Part shown: in pieces, positions 38,208 to 46,661 of the stretch
Numbering within the stretch: position 1 is the stretch's first letter
How the letters are laid out: each line of letters starts with the position of its first letter
Assembly: GCA_963760285.1 (NCBI GenBank)
Contig: CAVXCI010000001.1
Span: 682,001 to 746,000 of the forward strand
Direction of reading: 5' to 3'
Length of the DNA stretch: 64,000 bases
Origin: PALSA-278 sp963760285
Lineage (GTDB): Bacteria > Acidobacteriota > Terriglobia > Acidiferrales > UBA7541
Notes under the pieces: model-generated
The model's database searches: none
What the model was told of the DNA's origin: nothing
What the model saw: only the letters and a program-made list of their open reading frames with translations
Program-made: the position numbers and the translations under genes

Positions 38208-38615
38208 ATGCTTCCTGTTCTTATATTTGTCGCTTCCTTTGCCATGTTGGTGCGATTTGCCGGATTGGCGTGGCGCTCGCGTTTACTGGCGTCGTCTCGG
38301 CAACCCATATCACCGCATGTGACCACGGCGTTAGGTTTTCCGGCCAGCGAATTGCGCGGAGAGGACTTCGAACATTTGCAGACCATTTTGCGGGTCTGTC
38401 CCGCCCTCCCGGTAGCAGGAAAATCTCAGCTGCCGTTTGTTCGCGCCTATTTCATGGCCTTGCGCTGCCTCACAAAGCATGTCGCCAGCTCACACGGTTC
38501 CTGGAACCGCTTCTTGGAACAGGAAATGTCCTCTTGCGTCCGCTATTTTGCCTCGCGCCTTGACCAAAGGCTCCTTCAAAATCGCGCCTGCCTTGCGGAA
38601 TGCCACAACGTATGA
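38208..38615 (+). CDS. Small membrane-anchored protein of unknown function
   Basis: A 135-residue frame that looks coding: an N-terminal hydrophobic helix (MLPVLIFVASFAMLVRFAGL), then a basic stretch (WRSRLLASSRQP) and a soluble, helical part with several Cys (RVCPALP, ALRCLTKHV, MSSCVRYFASRL). No family is recognised. No good ribosome-binding site is present before ATG 38208 or the in-frame TTG at 38199. Nothing upstream or downstream is clearly linked to it. Confidence 0.5.
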   Translation: MLPVLIFVASFAMLVRFAGLAWRSRLLASSRQPISPHVTTALGFPASELRGEDFEHLQTILRVCPALPVAGKSQLPFVRAYFMALRCLTKHVASSHGSWNRFLEQEMSSCVRYFASRLDQRLLQNRACLAECHNV

Positions 38616-38802
38616 AAATATAATAGGGGCAGCAGCGGTGGTGGTTTCCACGCCGGAACTGCGGAGTTGCCAGGTGCCCCGTTCTCCCTTTTTCGGGGGA
38701 TCATATTCCGGACGATTGTTTCGTCATTCTACGAAGAATTAAGTCCGGGTGCGGCGGCCCGCTCCGGCACATTTATACGATAATTCGATTTATGGAGACA
38801 AA

Positions 38803-41145
38803 ATGAAATCTTCCGCACGGTTTGCAGCGTTCTTTACGATCCTTGGATTGTCCGGTTTTCTCGCCGCCTGCGGAGGCGGGGGAAGCGGGCCGACGCCACC
38901 GCAACCTCTGTCAATTACGACCACCTCTCTGCCCGGCGGCGACACCGGGACGCCGTACACGACTACCATCACCGCTACGGGTGGCACAACGCCGTATTCA
39001 TTCTCGATTGCCAGCGGCTCTCTTCCTCAGGGATTAGCGCTTAGTTCCAGCGGGACGATCAGCGGGACGCCTTCCTCGCCGGGCACATCGAATTTTACCG
39101 TGCAGGTTGTGGACTCTTCGAGTCCGCAGATGACAGCCACTGCGAACCTTTCGATTGCCATCACCAAAACACAGTTGACTATTACCAGCCCGCCCACGCT
39201 TCCGAGTGCAACCAGCGGTGTTGCTTATTCCTACCAAATCCTGACCACCGGCGGCTTGCCTCCCATCACATTCGCGTTGGACACGGGAAGCCAGTTGCCC
39301 AATGGTCTGACTCTTTCTTCCAGCGGACTGATCTCCGGTACGGCTAACACTCCGGGATTCTATAATTTCACCATTACGGCTACGGACTCTTCTTCGCCGC
39401 CGGAGACGGCATCACAGCCATTCTCCTTGACGGTCACGCCTGGCCAGTTGATGATCACCACCACTACGCTTCCAAGCGGTTATCTGGGTGTCCCTTATTC
39501 CGCGCAGCTCCAGGCTTCCGGGGGCGTACCTCCATACACGTTCTCCACAAACGCTATCGGGCTGCAGATCCTAACGGCGTTGGGACTTTCCCTCAGTCCA
39601 TCTGGGGAGATCAGCGGGACCCCCATCGCTATACAGAACAATCCGCCCGCAAGTTTTAAGGTAATAGTGACCGATTCGCTGCAGGAACAGGCCGAGGCCA
39701 CCGTTCACATCTCAATATTCTCCGCCGCAACAGCTTTCCTGAAAGGTCAGTACGCGTTCCAGATGGGCGGTCTCGACGGGACCGACGATCCTTTGGCGCA
39801 CACCGGTACCTTTACGGCGGACGGCCAGGGCAATATCACCACCGGTTACGAGGACACCAACGACAACGGCAGGATTTCGCAAGGCGCCCTTGCGGGAACC
39901 TATTCCTTCTCCACGAGCAACGTCGGAATCCTCGATTTCACCAGTTCGGCGCTTGGCAATCAGACATTTGTTATCACCATGAATTCCCAGGGCAAGGTGG
40001 GAAGCCTGATTGAATTCGATCTGGTTAATTATGGGTCAGGAACATTCCAGACGGTGGACTCGGCGGATTTCTCGCTGGGCAGTCTCGCCGGAAATTTCGC
40101 TTACGGCCTGATCACCAACATTCAGCCTCGGACGCAGCGCTCCGGACAGGTGGGGCGTTTCACGCTGGATTCCTCGGGCAATCTCAGTCAGGGAGCCGCG
40201 GATTCGAACCTTGAAGGAGTTTTTTCGCCATTCCTCCAGCTCACCGGTTCTTTCAGCGCGCCAAGTTCCAGCACAGGCCGCGGTCTGGCATCGTTGACGC
40301 CTGGATCGCAGAGCACAATCAATCTCGTCTACTACATCGTGAACAGCAACAACATCTACGCTATGGAGGAAGATTCCGGCACCGCCAGCGTTTACAGCGG
40401 TTCTATCCAGACCCAAAGCGGGCAATTCGGCGACAACAGCCTGAGTGGCCCCACAATTCTTGCCATGAACGGGATCGATACTGGCGGGGCGGTTGTCTTT
40501 GCCGGTGAGGTCACGGCAAATTCCACTACTCAGGTGACCAGTGGGGAGTTTGACGAAAACGATAGCGGCACCGATATCCTGTTGGCCCAGCAGTTCTCCA
40601 ATGGATCGTATTCCGTCGCCGCGAATGGCAGAGGACAACTCACCATCGCGGATTCCACCAACACATATTTCAACGGAGTTTTTTATCTCACGGGGACGAA
40701 TACGGGGTTCGTTCTGGATGACTCTGCTTCGAATGTAAACTATACGCTTTTCGGCAATCTGCAGCCTCAATCCGGCACCGTCACGCAGGGCCCCTCCGAC
40801 GGAAACTATTATGGTGGCACGACCCCGCCAGTACCTGACGGGAGCCCGGTGATCTCGTCGGTCGCCAACGTGACCGCAACACTCGCGTTGTCGGCCGGCA
40901 CGATGACGGGCAGCGCCGCGGCTTCAGATCTGTCAATCATCCTTCTGGATGGGCCGATTTCCGGTTCGTACTCTACGTCCACGGACTCCTTCGGACGCGG
41001 CACATTCACGTCCACTGGCTTCCCCGGATTCGGAAATGGGAATGCCACAATCTATATGGTTTCGCCGACGCAATTCGTTTTATTGACTACGAATCCCACG
41101 GCCGGCGCCATTAACCCCAACCTCTCTAATTTCATCACGCAGTAA
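38803..41145 (+). CDS. Lipoprotein with three putative Ig-like repeats and beta-rich repeats
   Basis: A 780-residue exported protein. The signal ends in a lipobox (LAAC) followed by GGGGSGP, so it is a lipoprotein. Residues ~30-325 hold three repeats of the putative-Ig (He_PIG) kind, each with a GTPYTTTITATGG-like strand, a SGSLPQGLALSSSGTISGTP motif and a DSSSP..TA end. The remainder is made of beta repeats about 160-190 long with LKGQYAF..GG, GTFTADGQGNITTGYEDTND and LAGTYSFS marks. The layout suggests a surface-displayed binding or adhesion scaffold; no catalytic motif is visible. GGAG lies upstream of ATG 38803. A strong hairpin follows the stop. Confidence 0.8.
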   Translation: MKSSARFAAFFTILGLSGFLAACGGGGSGPTPPQPLSITTTSLPGGDTGTPYTTTITATGGTTPYSFSIASGSLPQGLALSSSGTISGTPSSPGTSNFTVQVVDSSSPQMTATANLSIAITKTQLTITSPPTLPSATSGVAYSYQILTTGGLPPITFALDTGSQLPNGLTLSSSGLISGTANTPGFYNFTITATDSSSPPETASQPFSLTVTPGQLMITTTTLPSGYLGVPYSAQLQASGGVPPYTFSTNAIGLQILTALGLSLSPSGEISGTPIAIQNNPPASFKVIVTDSLQEQAEATVHISIFSAATAFLKGQYAFQMGGLDGTDDPLAHTGTFTADGQGNITTGYEDTNDNGRISQGALAGTYSFSTSNVGILDFTSSALGNQTFVITMNSQGKVGSLIEFDLVNYGSGTFQTVDSADFSLGSLAGNFAYGLITNIQPRTQRSGQVGRFTLDSSGNLSQGAADSNLEGVFSPFLQLTGSFSAPSSSTGRGLASLTPGSQSTINLVYYIVNSNNIYAMEEDSGTASVYSGSIQTQSGQFGDNSLSGPTILAMNGIDTGGAVVFAGEVTANSTTQVTSGEFDENDSGTDILLAQQFSNGSYSVAANGRGQLTIADSTNTYFNGVFYLTGTNTGFVLDDSASNVNYTLFGNLQPQSGTVTQGPSDGNYYGGTTPPVPDGSPVISSVANVTATLALSAGTMTGSAAASDLSIILLDGPISGSYSTSTDSFGRGTFTSTGFPGFGNGNATIYMVSPTQFVLLTTNPTAGAINPNLSNFITQ

Positions 41146-41151
41146 AATTCC

Positions 41152-41184
41152 GGCGGGGAGGCCTGTAATCGCGGCCTCCCCGCC
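41152..41184 (+). terminator. Rho-independent-like hairpin after the Ig-repeat lipoprotein gene
   Basis: A perfect 12-bp GC-rich stem, GGCGGGGAGGCC / GGCCTCCCCGCC, with a 9-base loop, begins seven bases after the TAA of the lipoprotein gene. The sequence after it (ACAAATTCT) is only weakly T-rich. It probably ends the transcript or protects its 3' end. Confidence 0.7.
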
Positions 41185-41344
41185 ACAAATTCTCCGGCGC
41201 AGCCTGATTGGCGAAGCCATGTCCTCACAGAAATGGCGTAGTTATTGCGAACGAAGATTCAGGGAATGAATTATTTTGGAAACACGACCTCACGACCTTA
41301 GGAGGATGATTTCGTCGCGGGACTAAATACGGCCGCCGTGCCTG

Positions 41345-42343
41345 TCAGTATGCCCACCGCATGAGGATGCCCCCGGAGGTATAACCCGCGCCAACGGCCA
41401 CCAGCAGGATCAGATCCCCTTTCTTTAACCGTCCATCGTCAACAGCGTCACGCAGACCCAGAGGGATTGTTCCCGCCGTTGTATTTCCATAGCGATCAAT
41501 GTTCACCACCACCTTGGAATCATCCACTCCCAGCCGCTCCTGCATCGCCTCAATGATGCGGAGATTGGCCTGGTGGGGCACAACCAATTTCAAATCCGCG
41601 GATGAATATCCGTTTTTTTCGAGCAGTTCGCAGGCCAGTTCCGCCATGCGCCGCACGGCGTACTTGAATACCTGCTGGCCTTCCTGTTTAACGTAGTGCA
41701 TCCGCTTCTCCACCGTTTCGTGGGTCGGTGGATGCAGCGAACCGCCCGCGGGCATATAGAGAAAGCGGCCACCGGATCCATCAATGAGGTGCATGTAGTC
41801 CAGGATTCCCTCGGTCTCTGATTCAGCGGGCTCCAACAACACCGCGCCGGCGGCATCTCCAAACAGCACACAGGTCGCTCGATCCTGAAAATCCAGAATT
41901 GAAGTCATCACGTCGGAGCCCACGATCACCACTTTGCGGTGCAATCCCGAACCTACAAACTGTGCGCCTGCCGTCAGGGCATAAAGAAAGCCCGAGCAGG
42001 CTCCCGATAGATCGAATCCCCATGCATTCTTTGCTCCCACCCGATCCTGAATCAGGCAGGCCGTTGACGGAAACATCATGTCTGGCGTCACCGTGGCGAC
42101 GATAATCAGTTCGATTTCTTCGGGCCCAATTCCCTTTTCCTGAAGCAACCGCTGGACTGCCTGCGTTCCCAGATCGGACGCGGCCACGCCGGGATCCACA
42201 TAGTGACGTTCACGGATGCCTGTGCGTGTTCGAATCCACTCATCCGATGTATCCACAATTTTTTCAAGGTCCTGATTTGACACCACCCGTGGTGGCACGA
42301 AAGTGGCGACGCCTGTAATCTTCGCGGCGATTCTTCGTCTCAT
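41345..42343 (-). CDS. fabH: Beta-ketoacyl-ACP synthase III
   Basis: A 332-residue KAS III that starts fatty-acid synthesis by condensing acetyl-CoA with malonyl-ACP. The triad is present: Cys in LSGACSGFLYALTAG, His in VPHQANLRIIEAM and Asn in DRYGNTTAGTIPLGL. Other marks are ITGVATFVPPRVVSNQDLEK and SDEWIRTRTGIRERHY. The frame extends upstream to 42409 through a GTG, but the usual N-terminus begins at 42343. It is the last gene of a minus-strand group with osmC and the large signalling protein. Other fab genes are not adjacent; a role in a specialised pathway cannot be ruled out. Confidence 0.9.
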   Translation of the reverse strand: MRRRIAAKITGVATFVPPRVVSNQDLEKIVDTSDEWIRTRTGIRERHYVDPGVAASDLGTQAVQRLLQEKGIGPEEIELIIVATVTPDMMFPSTACLIQDRVGAKNAWGFDLSGACSGFLYALTAGAQFVGSGLHRKVVIVGSDVMTSILDFQDRATCVLFGDAAGAVLLEPAESETEGILDYMHLIDGSGGRFLYMPAGGSLHPPTHETVEKRMHYVKQEGQQVFKYAVRRMAELACELLEKNGYSSADLKLVVPHQANLRIIEAMQERLGVDDSKVVVNIDRYGNTTAGTIPLGLRDAVDDGRLKKGDLILLVAVGAGYTSGGILMRWAY

Positions 42344-42454
42344 TATTTTTCCAGTCTCTTTATACAAGGGTGCGATTGTATGCAACACCATGCGTGGGGT
42401 GCAAGACACACTTCACGCATCACCCCGAAGACTTTGCAATCCCATTGGAAGATT

Positions 42455-42868
42455 TTACGAAATCGGCGGCAGGATTTCGTAACGAAATGAAATGTTGGCG
42501 TGGGGCCGCAGAGTGGCGGCCACGGAACAATATTTTCCCTTGCTCAATTCAATGGCATCCTGCACCGCCTTTTCATCGAGCACTCCCCGCAACCGGAAGA
42601 CAACTTCCACCGTTATCCATACCGTGGGGGGTTCCTTGGCCCTTTCTCCGGAAACTTCCACCTCCAGGGATTGAAGCGACTGCCTTTTCTTTTTCAAGAT
42701 ACTGACGACGTCCGTTGCGGTGCAGGCTCCCAGGGCGCCCAGTAACATTTCCATCGGACCTGGCGCTGTATTGCGCGCACGGTCGGCATCAAAGGGGACT
42801 GCGTGCCCCGACGGCATCACCGCCAGAAATTGCTCCTCGCCAGTCCACTGCACACTTGCTATTTGCAT
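42455..42868 (-). CDS. OsmC/Ohr-family peroxiredoxin-like protein
   Basis: A 137-residue OsmC-type protein. Both conserved cysteines are there: LLGALGACTATDVVSILKKK and KYCSVAATLR, the pair that reduces organic hydroperoxides with help from a thiol donor. GPMEMLLGALGACTA is the family hallmark. The start at ATG 42868 is supported by GAGAGGATTC directly upstream. It lies 49 bases after the large GGDEF/HD-GYP gene on the same strand, and 111 bases before fabH, so co-transcription is likely. The exact substrate cannot be told; YhfA-like members exist. Confidence 0.88.
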   Translation of the reverse strand: MQIASVQWTGEEQFLAVMPSGHAVPFDADRARNTAPGPMEMLLGALGACTATDVVSILKKKRQSLQSLEVEVSGERAKEPPTVWITVEVVFRLRGVLDEKAVQDAIELSKGKYCSVAATLRPHANISFRYEILPPIS

Positions 42869-42917
42869 ATGAATCCTCTCGCCATCATGGGATGCGGCGG
42901 ACCGGAGAAACGACCCG

Positions 42918-45900
42918 CTAGTTGGCGGGAATATTGGTTTGTCCGGGCGAAACCGCCGCCAAATTTGCACTGACCAGCGGGCGCGGGAGTCGCTGGACAA
43001 TTTCGATAAATTCCCGCACAAGGTCCGGATCGAACTGGGTTCCTGCAAGGCGTTCCAGCAATTTCGCCGATTCTTCCGGATTGCGGGCGCGACTGTACGG
43101 GCGGGCAGTAGTCATGGCGTCGTAAGCTTCGCAGATGGCAATCAGGCGCGCACCTCGAGGAATCTCTTTGCCGCGCAACCCTTGCGGGTAGCCGGATCCG
43201 TCGAAGAACTCATGGTGATGCTGGATCATCCTTGCGATTTCTTCCATCCCGCAGACGCTGGCCAGAAGTTCGGCTCCACGCGGGGCGTGTGTTCTCATCA
43301 CTCCCCATTCTTCGTCGGTCAAGGATTCCGGCTTTCGCCAAATTTCTTCCGGCACGGCCAGGTTGCCTACATCATGGAGGAGCGCGCCTATGCGGATTTG
43401 TTCCAGCTCGGCGGCCTTCAGGCCAGCAACTTGCGCAGCCAACACGCAATAGGCTGCCACCCGTTGTGAGTGGCCTTGCATCAACGGATCACGTGCGTCC
43501 AGTGTTAGCGCCAGGGATGTCAAGGTGTCCAGCACGACCGCGGGAACCTGCAATTCCGGCTCGCTAAAAAGAGAGGCCGGAAAGGAGCGCGAGAGGTGAC
43601 CGATCTCCCGCTGCACGATGGCAAATGTTTCCGCGCCAGATATGAATACTCCACCAAGAGGGGCGCCGAGATTCGATTCCAGGAGTCCATGATTCCATCG
43701 GTTGGGTTCAGACGTGGACACGGTTCCCGGCTGGGAGACCATGTTTCCTCCCAGGCGTTTGGACGCGTACATCGCGGTATCGGCTGTCTGGATGAGTTCC
43801 TGTGGATGCGACGCGTGCATCGGAAAACTCGCCACGCCGAAACTGGCGGTCACGTTCTTTTCCCGCAAAAGCCTCTCCCCGGCAATCCACGCGCGCAGCT
43901 TACCGGCAATCTGTCGCGCCTGGTCCGCAGCCGTCTCCGGCATCAGAATGACGAATTCATCTCCACCATACCGCGCCACAACGTCCGAACGCCGGCAGTT
44001 CTGTTCCAGAATTCGCGCCACCACCTGCAAGACCATATCTCCTTCCAGATGCCCATGCGTGTCGTTCACGAATTTGAAGTGGTCCAGGTCCAGCATCACC
44101 ACCGAGAACGGGCGGCTCGCGCGCGTGGAACGTTTCCATTCGGCGGAAAGCGCTTCCATTAAGTAGCGGTGAGTTTTCACTCCCGTAAGCCCGTCGGTGA
44201 TGGCCTGCTCCTGAGCTTTCTGAAGGGTCAGCGCATTGTGCAGGCCCACCGCCAGCATGTCCGCCGCGGTGCGCAACAACCGCAGGTCATCTTCCGAGAA
44301 TTCGCGGGATTGGACAGTTTCCACGTAAAGGACGCCCAGCAGTTGTTCCACATAATTCACAGACAGCGCTGCGGCGCTCACGGAATCGGACAGCATCGTT
44401 CCCGTTTCTGCGTTTCTCTCTCCTACAATGATTTCCAGTTCGCCCGAGAGCGCGGCGCGGCCCAACAGTCCTTTGCCCATCTCCTGCCGGCGTCCTTCCG
44501 CTCCCCGTCGCGTGCCCGCTTCTGCTCGCACCACAAGTTCCTGGGCTGCCTCGTCCAGCAAGGCGACGCCGATATGGTCATAGGGAAGGCCGTCCTCCAA
44601 TGCCATGGTGATTTTGGCCAGCATCTCCTCTGGATTCATGGTGGAGATGGCGTGGCGGGAAATGGCGTTCACCAGAGCCAGTTGCCGCGACTTTTTTCCT
44701 TCCTCTTCGAACAGGCGCGCATTCTCCAAGGCGATGCTCGCTTCGCTGGCCAGCACGCGAAGAAGCCCGAGTTGCCCGTCATCAAAAGCACCCTCTTGCC
44801 CGCTGAACATGCAGAGCGCGCCCACTGATCTCTCATTTAGCATCAGCGGAACACCGCAATAACTTCCAGCGGTTTCACGAGGGCGCACGTGCAATCGCTC
44901 TACTTCCTCGTCAAAGTGCTCGCGGATCAGAAGCGGCTGCTGCGACCGGATGATGTACTCGATGAGATGATTTCCTATGGGCAATCGCCGCTTGGGCTGC
45001 CGCTCGCCGTCGCGCATTTCCAGTTCCAGGCTGATTTCGCCGTGCGCGGAATCGTAGAGAGCAATATAAAACTCCGAACCGTGGAACAGCCGCCGGACTT
45101 CCTCGGAAATCTTTTCAAAGATGGCCTCCGCTTCCAGAGTCGAGCTAAGCGCCCGTCCGATCTCATTCAACGTGTTCATTTCTTCGCTGCGGCGGGCGGT
45201 CTGCTGAATCAAATAGCTGTTCTCCACCGCCAGACCAATTTGCTGGCCCAAGGCCAGCAGAAGCCGCAGTTCCGGCGGCGTCAGACGGCGGTTTTGCGGC
45301 GTGCCCAGCAACATCACGCCAAATACCTGCTCCTTGGATTGCAGGCTGATGCCCACTGCTGTTCGCAGTCCCTGCGTAATCAGCAATTGACGAACCTGGT
45401 GAAACGACGGCTCACGATCCAGCGCCTCCCAGGAAGCCTCCCGCGCGAGATCCCGCAGGACCACCAATCCTCCCAGCCGCGCAACCAGGCGCAAGGTGTA
45501 TTCGTCCAAATTTTCGGCCTGCATGGCCGTCCAGAACCCTTCCGTCATCCCGGAGGAGACAATCAGTTTCGGTCCCTGACTGTCTCCATAATGCAGGCAG
45601 AGAATCCCTCCCGGAAGTCGCCCCAGTGAAAGGACCCGGTCCAGCGCATAACCCAGCATTCGTTGAATTTCGCCACCCGCAAAGCTGGATGCCGCCAGAT
45701 TGAGATTGGAAAGCGCCAGAATGTTTCCTTCCAGGCCCCGGCGCTCCTCTTCATAAGTCACCACCACCATCAGGACGGCGACAAAAAGCTGGGGCAGCAG
45801 CATGGGGTAACGCAGATCGGTCCTGGCAAGGACGGCGACATGCGGTTGAAAGGACTCGAGGAACAGAAGCAAGCCCCAGGCGGCAAAACACAATGCCAGG

Positions 45901-46343
45901 AATGCATCCGCGCGCGTTTGTTGTCTCTTGCCTTCGTGGTACAGTTCGCGGGCCACGAGCAGAAATCCAAAAAACACCGCCAGTCGCAGCGGCACGTCAA
46001 ACCAGCCTCTCTGCATGGCAAATTCCCAGAATCCGGCCGAAACTGCGGCGGTTAAGAACCATCGAATGCGCACCGTGGCCCGGGCGTAGATCCGCACACC
46101 GTATAGGAACCCCAGCGCGACGAGAAATAGCAGCCACTCCCTAGTCCCGATAATCGCCCGGTCCGGAAGACGTCCATGCAGGAAGAAAAGTTTAGTGTCT
46201 ACAAGAGCCAGCAGCGACCAGGTGATAGCCCACGCCAGCAGATAGGCATGTCTTTTCTGGAAGAATACGCAAAGGAAGAATCCCGCCAGCAGAGTGGAGG
46301 CGCATATAAGAACTTCCGCTATGGGTGAATGGAGAACTGGCAT
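42918..46343 (-). CDS. GAF-rich GGDEF / HD-GYP c-di-GMP signalling protein
   Basis: A 1141-residue protein in one unbroken frame. The first ~210 residues are hydrophobic with about seven helices. Three GAF-like blocks follow (~215-385, ~395-555, ~570-715), then a GGDEF domain (~711-873) with an intact GGDEF motif at 793-797 and an RRSD inhibitory site just before it, then an HD-GYP domain (~933-1125) with GHSQRVAAYC, HDVGN at 990-994, HHHEFFDGSGYP and GYP at 1051-1053. GGDEF domains make c-di-GMP and HD-GYP domains degrade it, so it looks bifunctional, with sensing by GAF and membrane parts. The usual Lys of HDxGK is Asn here. It diverges from gltX. Confidence 0.92.
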   Translation of the reverse strand: MPVLHSPIAEVLICASTLLAGFFLCVFFQKRHAYLLAWAITWSLLALVDTKLFFLHGRLPDRAIIGTREWLLFLVALGFLYGVRIYARATVRIRWFLTAAVSAGFWEFAMQRGWFDVPLRLAVFFGFLLVARELYHEGKRQQTRADAFLALCFAAWGLLLFLESFQPHVAVLARTDLRYPMLLPQLFVAVLMVVVTYEEERRGLEGNILALSNLNLAASSFAGGEIQRMLGYALDRVLSLGRLPGGILCLHYGDSQGPKLIVSSGMTEGFWTAMQAENLDEYTLRLVARLGGLVVLRDLAREASWEALDREPSFHQVRQLLITQGLRTAVGISLQSKEQVFGVMLLGTPQNRRLTPPELRLLLALGQQIGLAVENSYLIQQTARRSEEMNTLNEIGRALSSTLEAEAIFEKISEEVRRLFHGSEFYIALYDSAHGEISLELEMRDGERQPKRRLPIGNHLIEYIIRSQQPLLIREHFDEEVERLHVRPRETAGSYCGVPLMLNERSVGALCMFSGQEGAFDDGQLGLLRVLASEASIALENARLFEEEGKKSRQLALVNAISRHAISTMNPEEMLAKITMALEDGLPYDHIGVALLDEAAQELVVRAEAGTRRGAEGRRQEMGKGLLGRAALSGELEIIVGERNAETGTMLSDSVSAAALSVNYVEQLLGVLYVETVQSREFSEDDLRLLRTAADMLAVGLHNALTLQKAQEQAITDGLTGVKTHRYLMEALSAEWKRSTRASRPFSVVMLDLDHFKFVNDTHGHLEGDMVLQVVARILEQNCRRSDVVARYGGDEFVILMPETAADQARQIAGKLRAWIAGERLLREKNVTASFGVASFPMHASHPQELIQTADTAMYASKRLGGNMVSQPGTVSTSEPNRWNHGLLESNLGAPLGGVFISGAETFAIVQREIGHLSRSFPASLFSEPELQVPAVVLDTLTSLALTLDARDPLMQGHSQRVAAYCVLAAQVAGLKAAELEQIRIGALLHDVGNLAVPEEIWRKPESLTDEEWGVMRTHAPRGAELLASVCGMEEIARMIQHHHEFFDGSGYPQGLRGKEIPRGARLIAICEAYDAMTTARPYSRARNPEESAKLLERLAGTQFDPDLVREFIEIVQRLPRPLVSANLAAVSPGQTNIPAN

Positions 46344-46661
46344 CGGGATATCCCAGCGGCCTCAGAGGACAAGCCTGCGCAAAATTGTGGGAGACTTGTT
46401 CGTTTCACACCCGCGTGCAGCGAAAATACGGCGCGTGCATATGAATCTACTCTTATGTAAATTATCAATAATCTTACTGCGCGCCCCAGGCATGGTTCCG
46501 CCCGTGGTGAATATAATCAGCGGAAACCACGCGGTCAATGGTACTTATCCCCTGTGTTTTCTTTATCCAACACTGCGCTGCGCCACGTCGCGGTCTCGTA
46601 TTCGCTTTTCGATTCCTCTTCAGCTAGCATTTAAGTTTTTGGAGAGCCTGGGTAGACTCAT
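46344..46661. other. Divergent intergenic region, no gene
   Basis: This 318-base gap between the c-di-GMP protein gene and gltX holds no convincing gene. It is less GC-rich than its surroundings and must carry the promoters of both genes. A TTGATA hexamer and a weak CATAT-type -10 face the c-di-GMP gene, but the match is poor. A short open frame that crosses into gltX is chance. Confidence 0.5.

Noticed and set aside
38616..38802. Possible c-di-GMP riboswitch before the Ig-repeat lipoprotein
   Set aside because: No GEMM-like conserved core could be found; only a weak CCCCG/CGGGG stem is present.
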